Below, in pieces: positions 10,255 through 22,488 of a DNA stretch of 64,000 bases. The notes under the pieces are model-generated. The model did no database searches and had not been told where the DNA came from. It saw nothing but the letters and a program-made list of their open reading frames with translations. Made by a program: the position numbers and the translations under genes. The DNA is from Schizophyllum amplum (lineage: Eukaryota > Basidiomycota > Agaricomycetes > Agaricales > Schizophyllaceae): assembly GCA_007026445.1 (NCBI GenBank), contig VDMD01000032.1, positions 1-64,000 of the forward strand. Reading direction: 5' to 3'. Every line of letters begins with the position of its first letter. Positions within the stretch are counted from its first letter, which is position 1.

Positions 10255-13200
10255 ATGACTGCCGCCCAAACCGCGTCCCCCGCATCCCGCTTTTCGCGCT
10301 TCAACCCATTCAAGACCGCCCCGCGCCCCACCCCCACCCACACGCCCGAGCCCGCGTACATACCCTACAATGGCCCCATCGAAGAGCGCCCGCCCACACT
10401 GCGCGCCCCCATGCCCGACGACCAGCGCGACAGCTGGGGCGACCTCAAGATTGACGTCTCGCGCGCGAACGCGGAGGCGCAGGACCCGTACGGCGGCGAT
10501 GTCGAGTGGCAGACGCGGTACGGGGCGGAGGTGATCAACATCGCGAGCGAGGCCCTTGCACAGACCCGCGCCCACGCCGCCGCGGGCGCGCAGACCATGC
10601 ATGGATATACGGCACCTGCATCGCGCTCGGACCAGTCTCCCGCCGCGCACTATCACACGGAATCCCCCGCCCCCTCGCCCATTCCCCGCGAGTACACCCC
10701 AGCCGAGAGCCCGCAACTTCTGGCCCCACGCACCGAACTCGTCACCTCCCGCGCCGACCTCCTTGCCTCCCGCGCCGAACTCCTCGCCCCACGCGCCGAA
10801 CTCCTCGCCTCCCGCGCCGACCAGCCGTCCCCCCGCCCCAAGACCAAGTCGCCCAAGTCCCCGCGCAGCATCACAAATCTCATCGCCGCGTTCGCGGGAG
10901 GCTCGAAGAAGACTTTGAACGGTACAAAGGGTTCGGCATCCGTCCCCGCGTCCCCGCGGCACCAACGTCCCGAGCCCTCCTTCCCGCTCAAGACCGATCC
11001 CGGCTTCGCGACGAGGACCGACCCCGGCTTCGCTACCAGGACCGACCCTGGCTTCGCTACCAGGACCGATCCCGGACTCGCGTCCAACGCGGCGTACGCG
11101 CCACATTCAGATGTTCCCCATGCGCCACATCCAGACGTCCCCACCACCCACCCGCCCCTCCATGACATCCTCCGCAGCCCTCCGCGCCGTCTTCAACATA
11201 GCGCGTCCGCGGAGTGGAGCACGACGCCGCGTGCGAGGGTGGTGGATCGATACGAGTACTCGTACCCGCAGGGCGCGGACGCGTACACGCCGGAGGAGGA
11301 GTACGGCAGAGAGTACGTGCGGGGGGAGTACTCGTACCCGCACGGCGAGTACTCGTACGCCCGGCCTAGCGAGGATTACGCGCCACGACCAAGTACAGGG
11401 GATCGGCCGTATGGCACGGAGGACCACGTCCCGCGGCCGGGTACGGAGGAGTACGTGCGAGGGGAGTACTCGTACGCGCGACCGGGCGAGGATTACGCGC
11501 CACGACCGAGTACAGGGGATCGGCCGTATGGCACGGAGGAGCGGCCGTATGGTGACGATTACGCACTGCGGCCCAGCGAGGATCGCGCACCGCGGCCGAG
11601 TACAGACGATTACGCACCGCGGCCTAGCCAGGACCACGTCCCGCGGCCGAGTACGGAGGACCACGCGCCGCTGGGCGATCTCTCGTACGCGCGACCGAGT
11701 ACAGACGACCGCGCCCCCCGGCCGAGTACGGACGAACGCGCACCGCGGCCGAGTACGGACGAACGCGCCCCCCGGCCGAGCACGCAGATGTACGGGCAGG
11801 ACGTGTATGTGAGGGAGTCGTGGGCGGGGCTGGGGAGGGCGGGCGAGGCGTCTGTGAGGATGGGGGATGGGAGGATGGGGGAGTCGTCTGGGAGGATGGG
11901 AGATGCGTCTGGGAGGATGGGTGATGCGTCGATGTCCGGGAGGATGGGGGAGGCGTCTGCGAGGACGGGGGAGGCGTCTGCGAGGATGGGCGATGCGTCT
12001 GGGAGGACGAGTGACCTGCCGATGTCCGGGAGGATGGGTGACGCGTCGACGTCGCGTGCGCCGCCGAGCTCGTACGCGCCGCCAAGTGCGTACGTGTCGC
12101 CGACTTCGCCACATCCTTACGCGTACGGATCGACTACGGTACAATCGACCACGGTACATGGAGATGAGGAGGAGGAGGGGCGGTCGAGCGCGGACCACCA
12201 TCATCATCCGCGGTCGAGTGTGGACCACCATCAGCGGTCGAGTATCGATCATCCTCACCAGGGTGCGTGTTCTGCGTTCATCGAGAGTTTGCGATGCTGA
12301 TCCTCGAGCTACAGCCATCCCCCGCTTCCACCTCCCCTCCCACCGGCTCAAGGCCTCGATCTCGGTCCCCAACCTTCGCGCCTCGATCTCGGTCCCCAAC
12401 CTCCGCGCCGCACCGGCTACGACACACGATCATTCGTACCCTCCGCCATACAGCGAGGAGCGACACGCCCCGCCATTCAACGAGAAGCCATACTCTCCAA
12501 CACCTCAGACTCCAACACCTCAGAAGAAGTGGGAACCCCCCAAGGGCCGCGACAAATGGCTCTCCGCCGAAACCTGGTGCGACGCGCTCCTCCTCCCGCG
12601 GCCCCGGCTGCGGCTCAGGTCGCTGACGGGTGGTGGGGGTGGGTTCGGGGGTGGTTCCAAGGGCCTTGCGAGTGGTTCCAAGGGCTTTGCGGGGAGTCCC
12701 AAGGGGTTCGCGTCTGCTGGTAGTCCCAAGTCCGGCTCGAAGGCCTTCGGATCGGGCTCGAAGGGCTTCGGATCGGGATCCAAGGGCAAGTCGTCGATGT
12801 CCGCGACGCCGAAGTCGTCGTTCGCGAGCCCGAATCCGGAGTTGGAGGGGTACGGGGGTGGGGCGTATTTTGCGGGTGGGCAGTCGTACTATGCGCACCA
12901 GGCGCCCGCGACGGCGCAGTCGTTCTACGCGGGCCAGTCGTATTCGGCGGGGCAGGGGCAGTCGTACTATGCGGGGCAGGCGCACCAGGGACATCCCTCA
13001 TCGCATCCGCATCCCTCGTCACAACCCCACCCGTCGCAGCGCATCATCTCGCCCTCAGGCCGCATCATCTCGCCCTCAGGCCGCATCGTCTCCCCGCCAG
13101 GCAGCCCACTCGCCCGGGATTACGCCGCCCTGCCCGGGGCCAGTATGCCGTCGCGCGTGCTCGCGCACTCACGTTCGCTGGTGGATCTCGTCCGGCCCGA

Positions 13201-16200
13201 GCGGGAGGCGATTGAGATTGTGAGGCGGGGGGCGGGGGAGGGGGATGAGTACGGGGATGGTGGGGTCGGAGGAGGAGAGGAGAGGGTCGGAGGAGGAGAG
13301 GAGAGGGTCGGAGGAGGAGAGGGTCGGGTCGGGAGGGGCGCGTATGAGGAGAGGCCGCTGGAGACGCCGGGCGCTGGGCCGTCGACGGTGCGCGTGGAGC
13401 CGTCGACGGTGCATGTCGAGCCCCCGACACTGCGGGTGACGGCGGCGGCAACAACACCATTTACTTCACGACCACCACGTCCACGGAGTTTTGCTGCGGA
13501 CGACCTCGCTCTTCCGAGTCCGGTGCCTTCGCTCGCGAAGTACGTGTCGCGTGTTGGCGTGCGTTGGTGCTGGACTGACCGGTCGTACGTTACAGAGTCC
13601 TCGAGGACGGCGCGCTGCTCGAGAACCAGCGCGCGCAGTGGCAGGAGCAGGCCACGGGCTCGTTGTTTAATAAGCGCGCGCGTGTTCTCTCGCGGTCGCG
13701 AGCGAAGAGTCTGACGAAGGTGGCTGGTGGTGGTACGTTGTGCTCTTCGCATCTGGACTTTGAGTATTGACGAATGCGGACGTGTAGATGGCAAGACGAA
13801 GCAGAAGCCGGCCGAATTCGATGTCGGCCTGGGGTCTGTGCGGCTGGACCCTGTGAAGGAGTGAGCATCATTTGGTTTTCACGAGAAGTAGTTGACTGAC
13901 GTGCGTTACAGATACGACCAGGCTGCCCTACGCAAGAAGAAGCCTCATCGTGTGCAGGACAGCATCGACTTCCTCGGTGCTCGTGCCTTGCTCGGTAACC
14001 AGGCGCCTGTGCACGTGCGGCTGGAAGAGCCGGCGAAGGAGCTGGGCAGTCTACGACGGCAGCGCAGCCAGACGACGAGCGAGGGTGAGTATCTCCTCTC
14101 TGGCAGTCTCGAGTACGCAACTGACGAAGTGTTAGGGACGTACAATCGCTCGTCCCAAGGCACCCACGTCCCCTCACACGCGCACAGCTCGTCGCTCACG
14201 AAGACGATCAGCAAGACCTCGCACTCGCACTCGCACTCCGGCTCGTGGAGTCGTAGCGCTGGGCACGCGGTCAAGGCCAGCGCGCGCGGTGCAGCTGCGC
14301 TCTGCGGGTTCGACGGCCAACCTCTCCTCACGCCCATGTCGGAGCGGCGGGAAGAGGACTGGGGCAACGTGCGCTCGACGGATCGCCTTTCACCTATCGT
14401 CGCGCGGCGCTCGCCGACACAGCAAGACTTCGCACCCCGTCTTGGTCCATCGCCGACGCCGTCCAAGGTCGGCATCGCGCTCTCGACGCCGCCGCCCGGG
14501 TCTTTGTCGAGTCATGCCAAGGAGGACGAGGAGGAGCTCGGCGGTGGGTTCCGCTTTCCGGCGCATCCGTACGCTCAGGGCGGCCGGTTCACGGTCACGC
14601 CGCGCGCGCCACCGGTTGGGCCATCCACCAGCGGAGGCGGTCGAGGCGCCGAATACGCGGGTGCCCATCCCTCGCATGCACATGTCTCGCGGCCGTCACA
14701 GGACGGGCTGCTGCATCCGTACGCGGCTGCCCAGGCCGGCGCGCGCGAGTCTTACCAGCGCTTAGTGGCTCAGCCTCGCCCCGACTCGGACGCTCCGCCG
14801 TCTGCTGCGATGTGGACGGCCTATTCCCCATCGGGCGTGCTGCGCGAGGTCCTTCCCGCGGACTTGCGGTACTCGCCGTATATTTCCGAGTTCCCCGACG
14901 ACGGTGCTCAGGAAGTGCAAGCTCCGCCGCGGCCGACGTACGACGACCCGAACGCGCCGCCTATCAGCCCCGAGGCGCGTAATTCGACTATGATACTGGA
15001 CACTGTCGGCGTGGGCGAGGCGCTGGCGAACGCGCTCGGTGGGAGTAGTCGGGAGAGGAAGGTCCAGCGAGACAGCGAGCGGCATGCGTACGCACCGCGC
15101 GAGCTGCATACCGTTGCGGAAACAAGCGGCGAACTCGACGTGCGGACGCCGCCATCGCACCTCCCTCATCGTCGGCCTGTGCAATACGACGCGACGCGGC
15201 CGCTGTACATTCACACCAAGTCGGACAGCACTGCTCACACGCTCGCGTCCTCGCGCGTGCAGCCGGCGGCGATGCCGGACGATTTCATACAGATGATCAC
15301 GCCCTCGGCGAGCTCGTCTAGATTGGCTGATGATGTGGCGGCAGCAAGAGGGGAGCCACCGATGCCGACATCCGTCTATCCTCTCGCGCGCGTCGAGGAG
15401 GCTTCGACGAGGGCGACATCTCCGCGCTACTCGCCATCTGGTAGCGGACATCTCGATACGCCCGCGCAGCAGCGGGCGAATGCGTCCTCGGGATCGTCGC
15501 CGGGTATCACCTCGTCGTCGTCGTCCCCGCAGATGTCGCCCCGTCGGCTGGGGAGCGTGGACGACCTCGACAGCTTCCACGACCTCTTCTATCGACCCGG
15601 TGCATCGCCGCCCATGAACGGCAGCTTTCATGGCCATCGTATGAGCTCCGGCTCTGGCGTGCATGTCTTCCGGCCAGGGATGGAGCGGCACGAGAGCATC
15701 GACGCCGCGCTCGAGTTCGTCCCGCCTTTCTTGCAGGAGCAGCGCGGGAGTGGTGTCAGTCGGGGCAGCGGGGTTACGACCCTCGCTCGCCAACTGTCGG
15801 CCGAGTTGCAGGAGATCGCAGAGTACCAGCGATCGGCACCTGGTGGTGACAGGCGAGACTCGGAGACGCGGTTCTTGCACGACGACGATGACTCGCGATA
15901 TGCGGGCCCCAGGGACTCGCGGTACACGCTGGAGGCCGAGTCGAGGTACACGGCGGATGCGGAATCGCGGTACACGCGCGACACGGACTCGCGCTACGCT
16001 CGCGACTCGCAGTACGTGCGTGACGAGGACGCCCAGCAGTACGTGCCGTTGGTGCCGCAGATCAACTCGCGGCAGTCGGTGGAGGCGGTCGTCCCGCGAT
16101 CGGCGTCTTCGGACCTTGGAGACGAGCTGGGTGTTGCGCAGCTCGAGGACGATGGTACGTTACCCGAAGAGATACGGCTTCCGGTACTGATCTCGGTTCA

Positions 16201-16644
16201 GATGCTGTGCCAGTTGGCCTCGTTGTACCACTGGCGATATCACCGGCGGACAGTAGCGATCCGCGCCGCTCGTTCATGGACGACGTGGCCTATGCTCATG
16301 ACCACGAAGCATTGTCCCCCGTGTCACACAGGCGCTCGGACCTCAACACTCCCTCGCACTCAGGCGAGCGCGTCCACTCCCTACAGCCTCCTTCCCTACA
16401 GGCGCGCAGTAGCTACATGACGTCCGCGTCGGGTGGCTCTCGAATCTCTGGGCTTTCGGACTTCCCCGCGCCTCCGCCGAACCTGGATCTGACGCCGGCG
16501 CACATGTCCCTGCTTGGCTCGTACTTCGACGAGCCTGCAGAGCCTGTGGTCGACGCGGAAGAGTTTCGTGCACCGAATCCGAAGCGAGGGACGTTCGGGC
16601 TCGACGAGAACGAGTCGATCCATAACCGCTTTTCTGCCCAGTGA
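10255..16644 (+). CDS. large intrinsically disordered basidiomycete protein, function unknown
   Basis: Seven exons (10255-12262, 12315-13539, 13596-13729, 13788-13860, 13912-14084, 14136-16154, 16202-16644) join in phase to 2024 residues. Every intron has GT-AG ends and is 47-58 nt. Most of the protein is low-complexity: RTDPGFAT octads near residues 240-275, APRPSTDD and SGRMGDAS repeats in exon 1, GSKGF and GGGEERV repeats in exon 2, and SRYT(A/R)D repeats near the end of exon 6. Two blocks look structured: WLSAETWCDALLLPRPR in exon 2, and the region from exons 3-5 (DGALLENQRAQWQEQ, then FLGARALLGNQAPVHVRLEEP). The tripartite order suggests a conserved scaffold or cell-cortex-type protein, but I do not know the family and assign no role. 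The ATG at 10255 has no in-frame rival upstream close by. It is convergent with the MYND gene. Confidence 0.8.
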
Positions 16645-17547
16645 GTTAGATGTGTCGGACCCTTTACTTTAGATCCCCCTTCTTGTTTTTTGCCGAATAT
16701 ACCTGTCCCTTTTGGACCAGATGTCTGGATTATTATGCATACCTATGGTACTTACCCTCAATCTTTATCCTCTGCGCCACCACCCTCCATGTGTACCTGT
16801 CTTATGCATATCGTTATGTATCGTATAGATGCCTGTACATATAATCCATGCACCTGTGCATCTCGCTCTCCCCTCGCTCCTTACTACCACTCGCATTATC
16901 GTCCGCCGTCTTACTTACACATCTTCTAATGTTTGCAATCATCTTTTTGTGATAGTCATGCGGACGAAGGGACAAAGCGACGCGACGAGGCTCGGACGCG
17001 GTGGGACAGGTGACGAGGGAGACGAGAAGGTGACGATGAGCGACGATAGTAGATCGTCGAGCTACTGACTCAGTCCATTTGTGCTCTTCGTTGTTCGTCC
17101 TGGTCCTGTGTCATTTGTTGCCTTGTCTTGTCGCTGCCTCGCTCGTCACCTCGTCGTCCATCCGTTCTCCCTGATTGCCACACGTTCGTCGTCACCTCGC
17201 CTCCTCGTCCTCTTCGTTCGCTAAGCATCATCATCGCTCTCCGCCGGGTCGCATCGGAAATGCTCTCGTCCCCGTGCCTACCCTTGATCACTGCACCTGC
17301 CGCCAGCCATAGACGGCTTTCGCACCGGACTGTGAGTCACTCGATCACGCAAACTGCGGCAGCTTTTCTACCGCTTCGTAGACTGTCACAGATACGATAC
17401 ATGAGCATTGAGCAAAGAATACAATGTGATAGTCAAGATGCTCTCTACCGCCAGACAAGCACATCCCTTCCAAGAAACACATGCCTCGTAATAACTTGAA
17501 GCCCTACACCCCTCCCTTGTCTCTACAGGGCAGCCTGCCTCATCTCA
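16645..17547. other. convergent intergenic region
   Basis: This is 903 bp between the stop codons of two convergent genes and presumably holds both 3' UTRs. It is T/C-rich (17100-17240, with CTCGTCACCTCGTC words). I see no gene, RNA or repeat of note. Confidence 0.6.
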
Positions 17548-19686
17548 TTACAGAAAAAACGACAGATCACAACTGAATGGCATCGTAAACCTCCGTACCA
17601 TGGCCCCCGCACGCACCATTGCCTGGATTATGACAAACCCCCCACGGTTCCCCGAGAGCGCAACTTGCTCGTCCATGACGCTCTCCTTCGGGACATATAC
17701 TTCGTGCCGCGGGTGTGGGGTGGTGATGGTCGTGAAATTAGCACCCGAAGGCACGACATCGGACAGATCAAACAGAACAGCTAGCATTCTTACACTCTGC
17801 TGCTGCTGCTGCGAGCGCTGCAACAGCCTCATCAGCTGCGTGCCGATCTCCGATCTACGCTCTCTGAGGTGCGCGTTGAGGACGGCGAAGATAAAGAGGG
17901 CGTCAGAGAGGGAGAGGGCGCCTGGGCGTGGGATGTTAGTGGCGGGGCGATATAGCAATCAAAAGGGCAAGTGCGTAAGGATAGTGTACGAGTTGACTCG
18001 GAATCGAGTACTGACTAAAGGGATAGGCTGGGCGAGAGAAGTAGCGAGAAGGGAACCAGCGTCAGATCTGATAGGCATAGTACGCACCCTCAAATCCCAA
18101 CGGTCCCGTATCCGCCATACACGCCAGCCGGTGGATGCGCCAGTGCAAGCGCTGGCAGCTGCCTGAACAATAGAAGACGCCGGCGCAGGGGCAGACACGG
18201 TGGAGCTTGTCGTGAGGTCCCTATGTCGGTCGATGAATGGATGGGACAGAATAAAGAGAGGGTGAGGGATGAGGAGCACAGGTATAAGATGGGCAAGGAA
18301 CACATGAACATTGAAGTATGAGAGCAGGGATGGAACGAGATGGCGACTTACCTGTGTAGCCGCACACGACATGATACGTCGCCAATCCCGCCCTTTGTGA
18401 TTCTTCAAGTACACGTCCTGATATCTGACCTGCGTTAAGATAATGTCCTTCCACGTTGGTGGTGCCAACATTGGTCGCTGTGGCTGGAAGCGCAAGTCCA
18501 AGAGCGGCAGCTTCGGATAACGGCGTAACACTGCCCGCACGACGCGCGCTTGCGTCTGCGCGGCGCAGATTGTGCGCACGAGGAATGTCAGCTCTCTGTC
18601 ATAAGCCTCATTCAGGCAGCCTAGGTCGTGCAGGGGCTCGAGCACGCCGGCGTCGATGGCGCGCACAAGCGCCCGATTGTCCCGCGAGGCGTCGCAGCAT
18701 AGCGCGCTGACGAATTTCAGCGCGCCTACAGCGGCGTCGTACATTGTCCGATCCTTGATCCAGAACTTCGCCGCGTCGATCGTCGAAGTGATAGCCTTCT
18801 GCGGAATTCTGGATGGCAGAAAGTCGGGAACGCCGACGAGCATGCCGAGTAGGCCAAACTGGTTGGTCCAGACCTCGGACCCTACGACCGGGTTGGGGGC
18901 CAGTGTGAGCAGGAACTCGTTTTGTGGGGCTATGGCGCGGAACAACGCGTGGCGCCTACCCTTCGTCACGCGCCAAAGCTCGTCGATGAAGAGCGCGCGC
19001 TCGTCCGCTGTGGGATGGCTCAGCGGTTGCACGAGCATATTGTAGAACAGCATGACGGTGAGCGTTGCATCGTATACCGAGGCGGTGGCATCGGGGTCCG
19101 AGGCGGGGATGTAGCGGGGGAAGTACAGCCAGAGCTCGAGCGCCTGGCCTACCACTTCGCGGTGCGCGTGCAGGAACGGCTTCACGTAGACAGAGTCCGA
19201 TTGAGAGATGATGGAGTAGGCTTGGGTGATGGCGGAGATGTCCCGACCTGTGTCGCGTTTGCCCACGTTGCCCTGGCCGGGGAGGTCGAGGAGCACGGCC
19301 TGCGTGGGGTGCAAAACGGTTGCCCACTTGGCGATGTGAGGCCAGAGCGCACGCATGCGGGGCAGGATCGGCTCAAGAGGAGGTTCCTTAGCGGCAGTGG
19401 AGACATTATAGAACACCGATAACGAGAACAGGATGGTGCCGAGGATGTTGGGGTCGTACAGCAGCTCGCCGGGCTGAGCGCCAGAAATGAGGGAGGAAAA
19501 AGCGATGCGATCGGGCCTGTCAAGGAGGGCAATAATATCTCGGAGGACCAACTCTAGGGTCTTTCCTACGGGGAGGGGAAGGTCGTCGACGAGTTGACGC
19601 GCGAGATCGCGTATGGTGATCATCTCATTCCGCTCCCGCTCGAAGGGCGATGCCTCAGATCCAGAGTTCTTGTATGGAGTCCACAT
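17548..19686 (-). CDS. MYND-type zinc-finger protein
   Basis: Three exons on the minus strand (19686-18352, 18220-18088, 17921-17548) join in phase (phases 0 and 1) to 613 residues. The start chosen is the ATG of MWTPYKNSG; the frame extends further upstream only without an ATG. Exon 1 encodes a ~440-residue, mostly helical region without recognisable repeats. A MYND-like finger spans the first junction: Cys441 in MSCAATQ, then C455-P-C457, YC463-SGS-C467-Q, HW472, H475 and C479. The second ligand of the canonical finger (C-x2-C) is missing and the C-x2-C pair is C-x-C here. Exon 3 adds a helical segment (LSDALFIFAVLNAHL) and a Gln run. MYND fingers bind proline-rich partner peptides; the partner is unknown. 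Large fungal families share this layout. Confidence 0.8.
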
Positions 19687-20744
19687 CACTCGCTGAGATA
19701 TCAGAGGTGTGACAAGCAATACAAGGACCTCTTCACTAGAGGTTTGTTCAGAACATGAGGGAACACGAAAACCAACTGTCAACGTGACGCGATGATCGAA
19801 CGACGGATTGTCTCTTGCTTCCCACCATCATGGTCTACGGCTCGTCATTCGCGACTTTCTGCTTGGCCGCTTCTTCACGCAAACACATTACAGCAGAAGT
19901 ATAGAGGGATCATTGTGGCACTAAGATTTCAAGCAAGAGGTCAAGCGGTGCGTCTTCCTGCGTTGTACGAGAACTAGAACGCTGACGGAGTCTGGTTCCC
20001 GGCGCCTTTTACTGCGCCGCAACTTTGAGGGCGGTCTTTTGCTTGCTATAGGACTCATGAGATGCGCTGTACTCCGAGAGTGCGTGTGCAGGAGGTGCGT
20101 GTACATGTTTGTTAGCGCCCGTCTCGTCTGAACGCGCTACAGACCGATCCGCAACAGGAACCCCAAACGAACACGTCCACATAACCCTTCGCTCTCGCCT
20201 GAGATGCTCTCCGCGCCACTCACCATATCGACTTCGTAAACTTCATCTTCACTACCCCGACTTCGAGACACGTCGCACCCACCACCACTCGCCTGGTGTA
20301 CGGATCACAGACCCAAACGCGGGAGGGAAGCACACAACGCGACAGATCCGGACTATGGTCCTGGAGACCCATTGGGATGGGGACGCGCGCTGTACCTTGA
20401 ACTGCGAACGAATGATCGACACGGCGTGGTGCGTCGGCTCGCTCGCGATGTTGACGTTCAGCTCATCATTTACAGGACTGATTCGATGCGACAAGCGCTC
20501 TCGGTGGACATGGCTATTTCCCCGACGCGATTCACATGCTCTCGGGTTGCAGTCGACATACCCTCCCAGCATTATCGTCATGCCTACGCTCGTCATCAGC
20601 ATGCCACCGCTCACCGCCTGCTCGGTGACTATCTTGCAGTCCACTGCCGCATTTCAATGTCCAGTACCGTCTTGCAATGTTCACTACCATCTTCTAATGT
20701 CTAATACTGTCTTTCAATATCCACTCTCATCTTGTTCGCTGCTT
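19687..20744. other. upstream region of the MYND gene, no gene seen
   Basis: This is likely the promoter and 5' UTR of the MYND gene. CTCTGATATCTCAG just before the ATG resembles an intron 3' end, so a 5'-UTR intron is possible. From about 20640 the sequence becomes repetitive (CAATGTCCAGTACCGTCTTG-like words) and grades into the satellite at 20745. Confidence 0.4.
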
Positions 20745-21170
20745 GATCCATCAAGTTCGACGTCTCAAACTTCAAGCTCGACGTCTCAAATTTCAAGCTA
20801 GACGACACTCCAGCTCTCAGATCTCAAGCTCGACGACTCAAATCTCGAGTTGGACGACTCAAATCTTGAGCTGGACGTCCCAACTTTCTGCAACTCGACG
20901 ACCCCGCTATTAAGCTCAATGAATCGCCTTCCTCACACTCAACTTTGTTTCCCTATCTATTTGCGTCGCCTTGAGTTATAGTGGTCTCTGCTCTCAAGCC
21001 CAGTACCTCTACCAACGCGCTCGACGAACCAGCTCTCAAGCTTAACGCCTCAGCTTACGCGCGCTCGACGATTCGGCTCTCAAACTCGACGCCTCGGCTC
21101 TCGAGCACGTATATCTCCCTTCTGTCTCTTCCCGTCCTCCTCGTGCTGGTGTGGATGGCGAAATTTTCTA
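20745..21170. repeat. degenerate satellite, inverted relative to 5850-6670
   Basis: CTCAAGCTCGACGACTCAAAT-type units are the reverse complement of the CTTGAG/GTCGAGC satellite at 5850-6670. At 21115-21160 the sequence reads, on the minus strand, CAGCACGAGGAGGACGGGAAG and onward, closely matching 5838-5885. This shows that the two loci are copies of one compound repeat. Confidence 0.75.
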
Positions 21171-21195
21171 GCATCTAAGGCTGTTCAACTAGCAT

Positions 21196-22488
21196 CTAGG
21201 GCTGTTCAGCGTTCGTCGGCGCATCAATCTCGACCACCGCTTGCGCGTAGATCTCGACATCTGTCCCCGCATCGACCTCGACAACTGCCGGCGCATCAAC
21301 CTCGACGACAGCCGACGCGACGGTCTCGACGACCCCCGCCGCGTCTTCCTCAACGAATTGGACCGCCGCCGCGTCTGCCTCAACTGCCGCAGACACGTCT
21401 GCCTTGACAAAGTCCGTGTTCTCCTTCGCTGACATCGCCGTGTTCACTTTCGCTATCCCCTTCGCCACTGTCGCCGCCCTCTTCGCAGCACTCTTCGCCG
21501 CCCTCTTTGCCGCTCCCATCGCAGCCCTGTCCCCCGCTCCCTTCGCCGCTCCCTTCGCCCCGCTCATCTCCGTGTTCACCTTCGCCAAATTCTCTGCCGC
21601 CGCCCCGAGTTTCTTCGTCACGCTCATCTCTCCCGCTCCCTTCGCCATCGTCGCCGCCCAGGCTTTCGCGAGCCCCTCTGCCCAGGCTTTCGCCAGCTTC
21701 TCCATAGCTGCCGTCGACGGATTGGTGGTCTTCGGTCTCGCGCCAGCTGCTCGCGCCGCCTGGATGGACTCCGTTCGTTCTGCCTTGGTGGCGTTCGCCT
21801 TCGTCGCGGTGGCGTCCGCCTTCGTCGCGGTGGCGTTGGCCTTCGTCGATGTGGCGTTCGCCTTCGCCGTCGTGGCCGTCGTCCTCGCCTTAACCTCCGC
21901 CTCCGCCTTCACCCCCGCCTCCGCCTTGACCCCCGCCTCCGCCTGAACCTCCACCTTCGCCTTCCACCCCGCCTTCGCCTTGACCCCCGCCTCCGCCTGA
22001 GCTCTGTTCTCAGCCGCCGCCCTCTTCTGCACCACCCACCCCTTCGCACGCAGTCTCTCGCGGAGCTTTTGTTCGGTCTCGGGACCCTTGGAGAGAGGCG
22101 GCGGGCAGTGCCATTTACAGCCGTGGATGCAGATGTAGTCACCGTGGGAGCAGATGTAGTCGCCGTGAGGGGAGATGTAGTCGCCGTCGCCACTCGTGCC
22201 CGAAGGGAAGCACGGGGCGCATGTGGTGGAGGTGTGTACGAAGACTCGGCCGTCGCGCGTTGGGGCTGGGGTGTCGCGCGCTGAGGCGGGGGCGTCGCGC
22301 GCTGGTCCGGGGGTGTCGCGCGCTGGTCCGGGGGCATCGCGGTCGTTGTCGCCCGAGCTGAGGTCACCGTGGCCACTGTCGTCCGCGGCGAGCGTACCGG
22401 GCGATGTGCTGGAGATGTGGCATGTCCAGCAGGCGCAGAGGAGGTTCTCGCTATCGTGATCGGGGAAGAGTGTGACGGGGGAGGACAT
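21196..22488 (-). CDS. Lys/Ala-rich repeat protein of a dispersed element, function unknown
   Basis: This is a single open frame of 430 residues from the ATG of MSSPVTLF. Order: a short Cys motif (C18-A-C-W-T-C23-H); RDTPGPA-type heptads; three GDYI..HG units with clustered Cys/His ending CKWHC that could bind a metal; a basic helix (KLRERLRAKGWVVQKRAA); then long minisatellite-encoded runs of (V)KAEAG, ATKANAT and AAKRAAK, likely helical; and an acidic Val/Ala/Asp-rich tail. No known domain is recognised. The coding sequence is mostly 21-33-bp repeats. A broken second copy lies in opposite orientation at 5043-5809. The gene could be the cargo of a mobile repeat, or a repeat-born frame without function. 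Introns cannot be excluded. Confidence 0.5.
   Translation of the reverse strand: MSSPVTLFPDHDSENLLCACWTCHISSTSPGTLAADDSGHGDLSSGDNDRDAPGPARDTPGPARDAPASARDTPAPTRDGRVFVHTSTTCAPCFPSGTSGDGDYISPHGDYICSHGDYICIHGCKWHCPPPLSKGPETEQKLRERLRAKGWVVQKRAAAENRAQAEAGVKAKAGWKAKVEVQAEAGVKAEAGVKAEAEVKARTTATTAKANATSTKANATATKADATATKANATKAERTESIQAARAAGARPKTTNPSTAAMEKLAKAWAEGLAKAWAATMAKGAGEMSVTKKLGAAAENLAKVNTEMSGAKGAAKGAGDRAAMGAAKRAAKSAAKRAATVAKGIAKVNTAMSAKENTDFVKADVSAAVEADAAAVQFVEEDAAGVVETVASAVVEVDAPAVVEVDAGTDVEIYAQAVVEIDAPTNAEQP

Noticed and set aside
9826..12399. Long minus-strand frames opposite exon 1 of the large disordered protein
   Set aside because: They are shadows of a GC-rich coding strand; the plus-strand reading has consistent phases through six introns.
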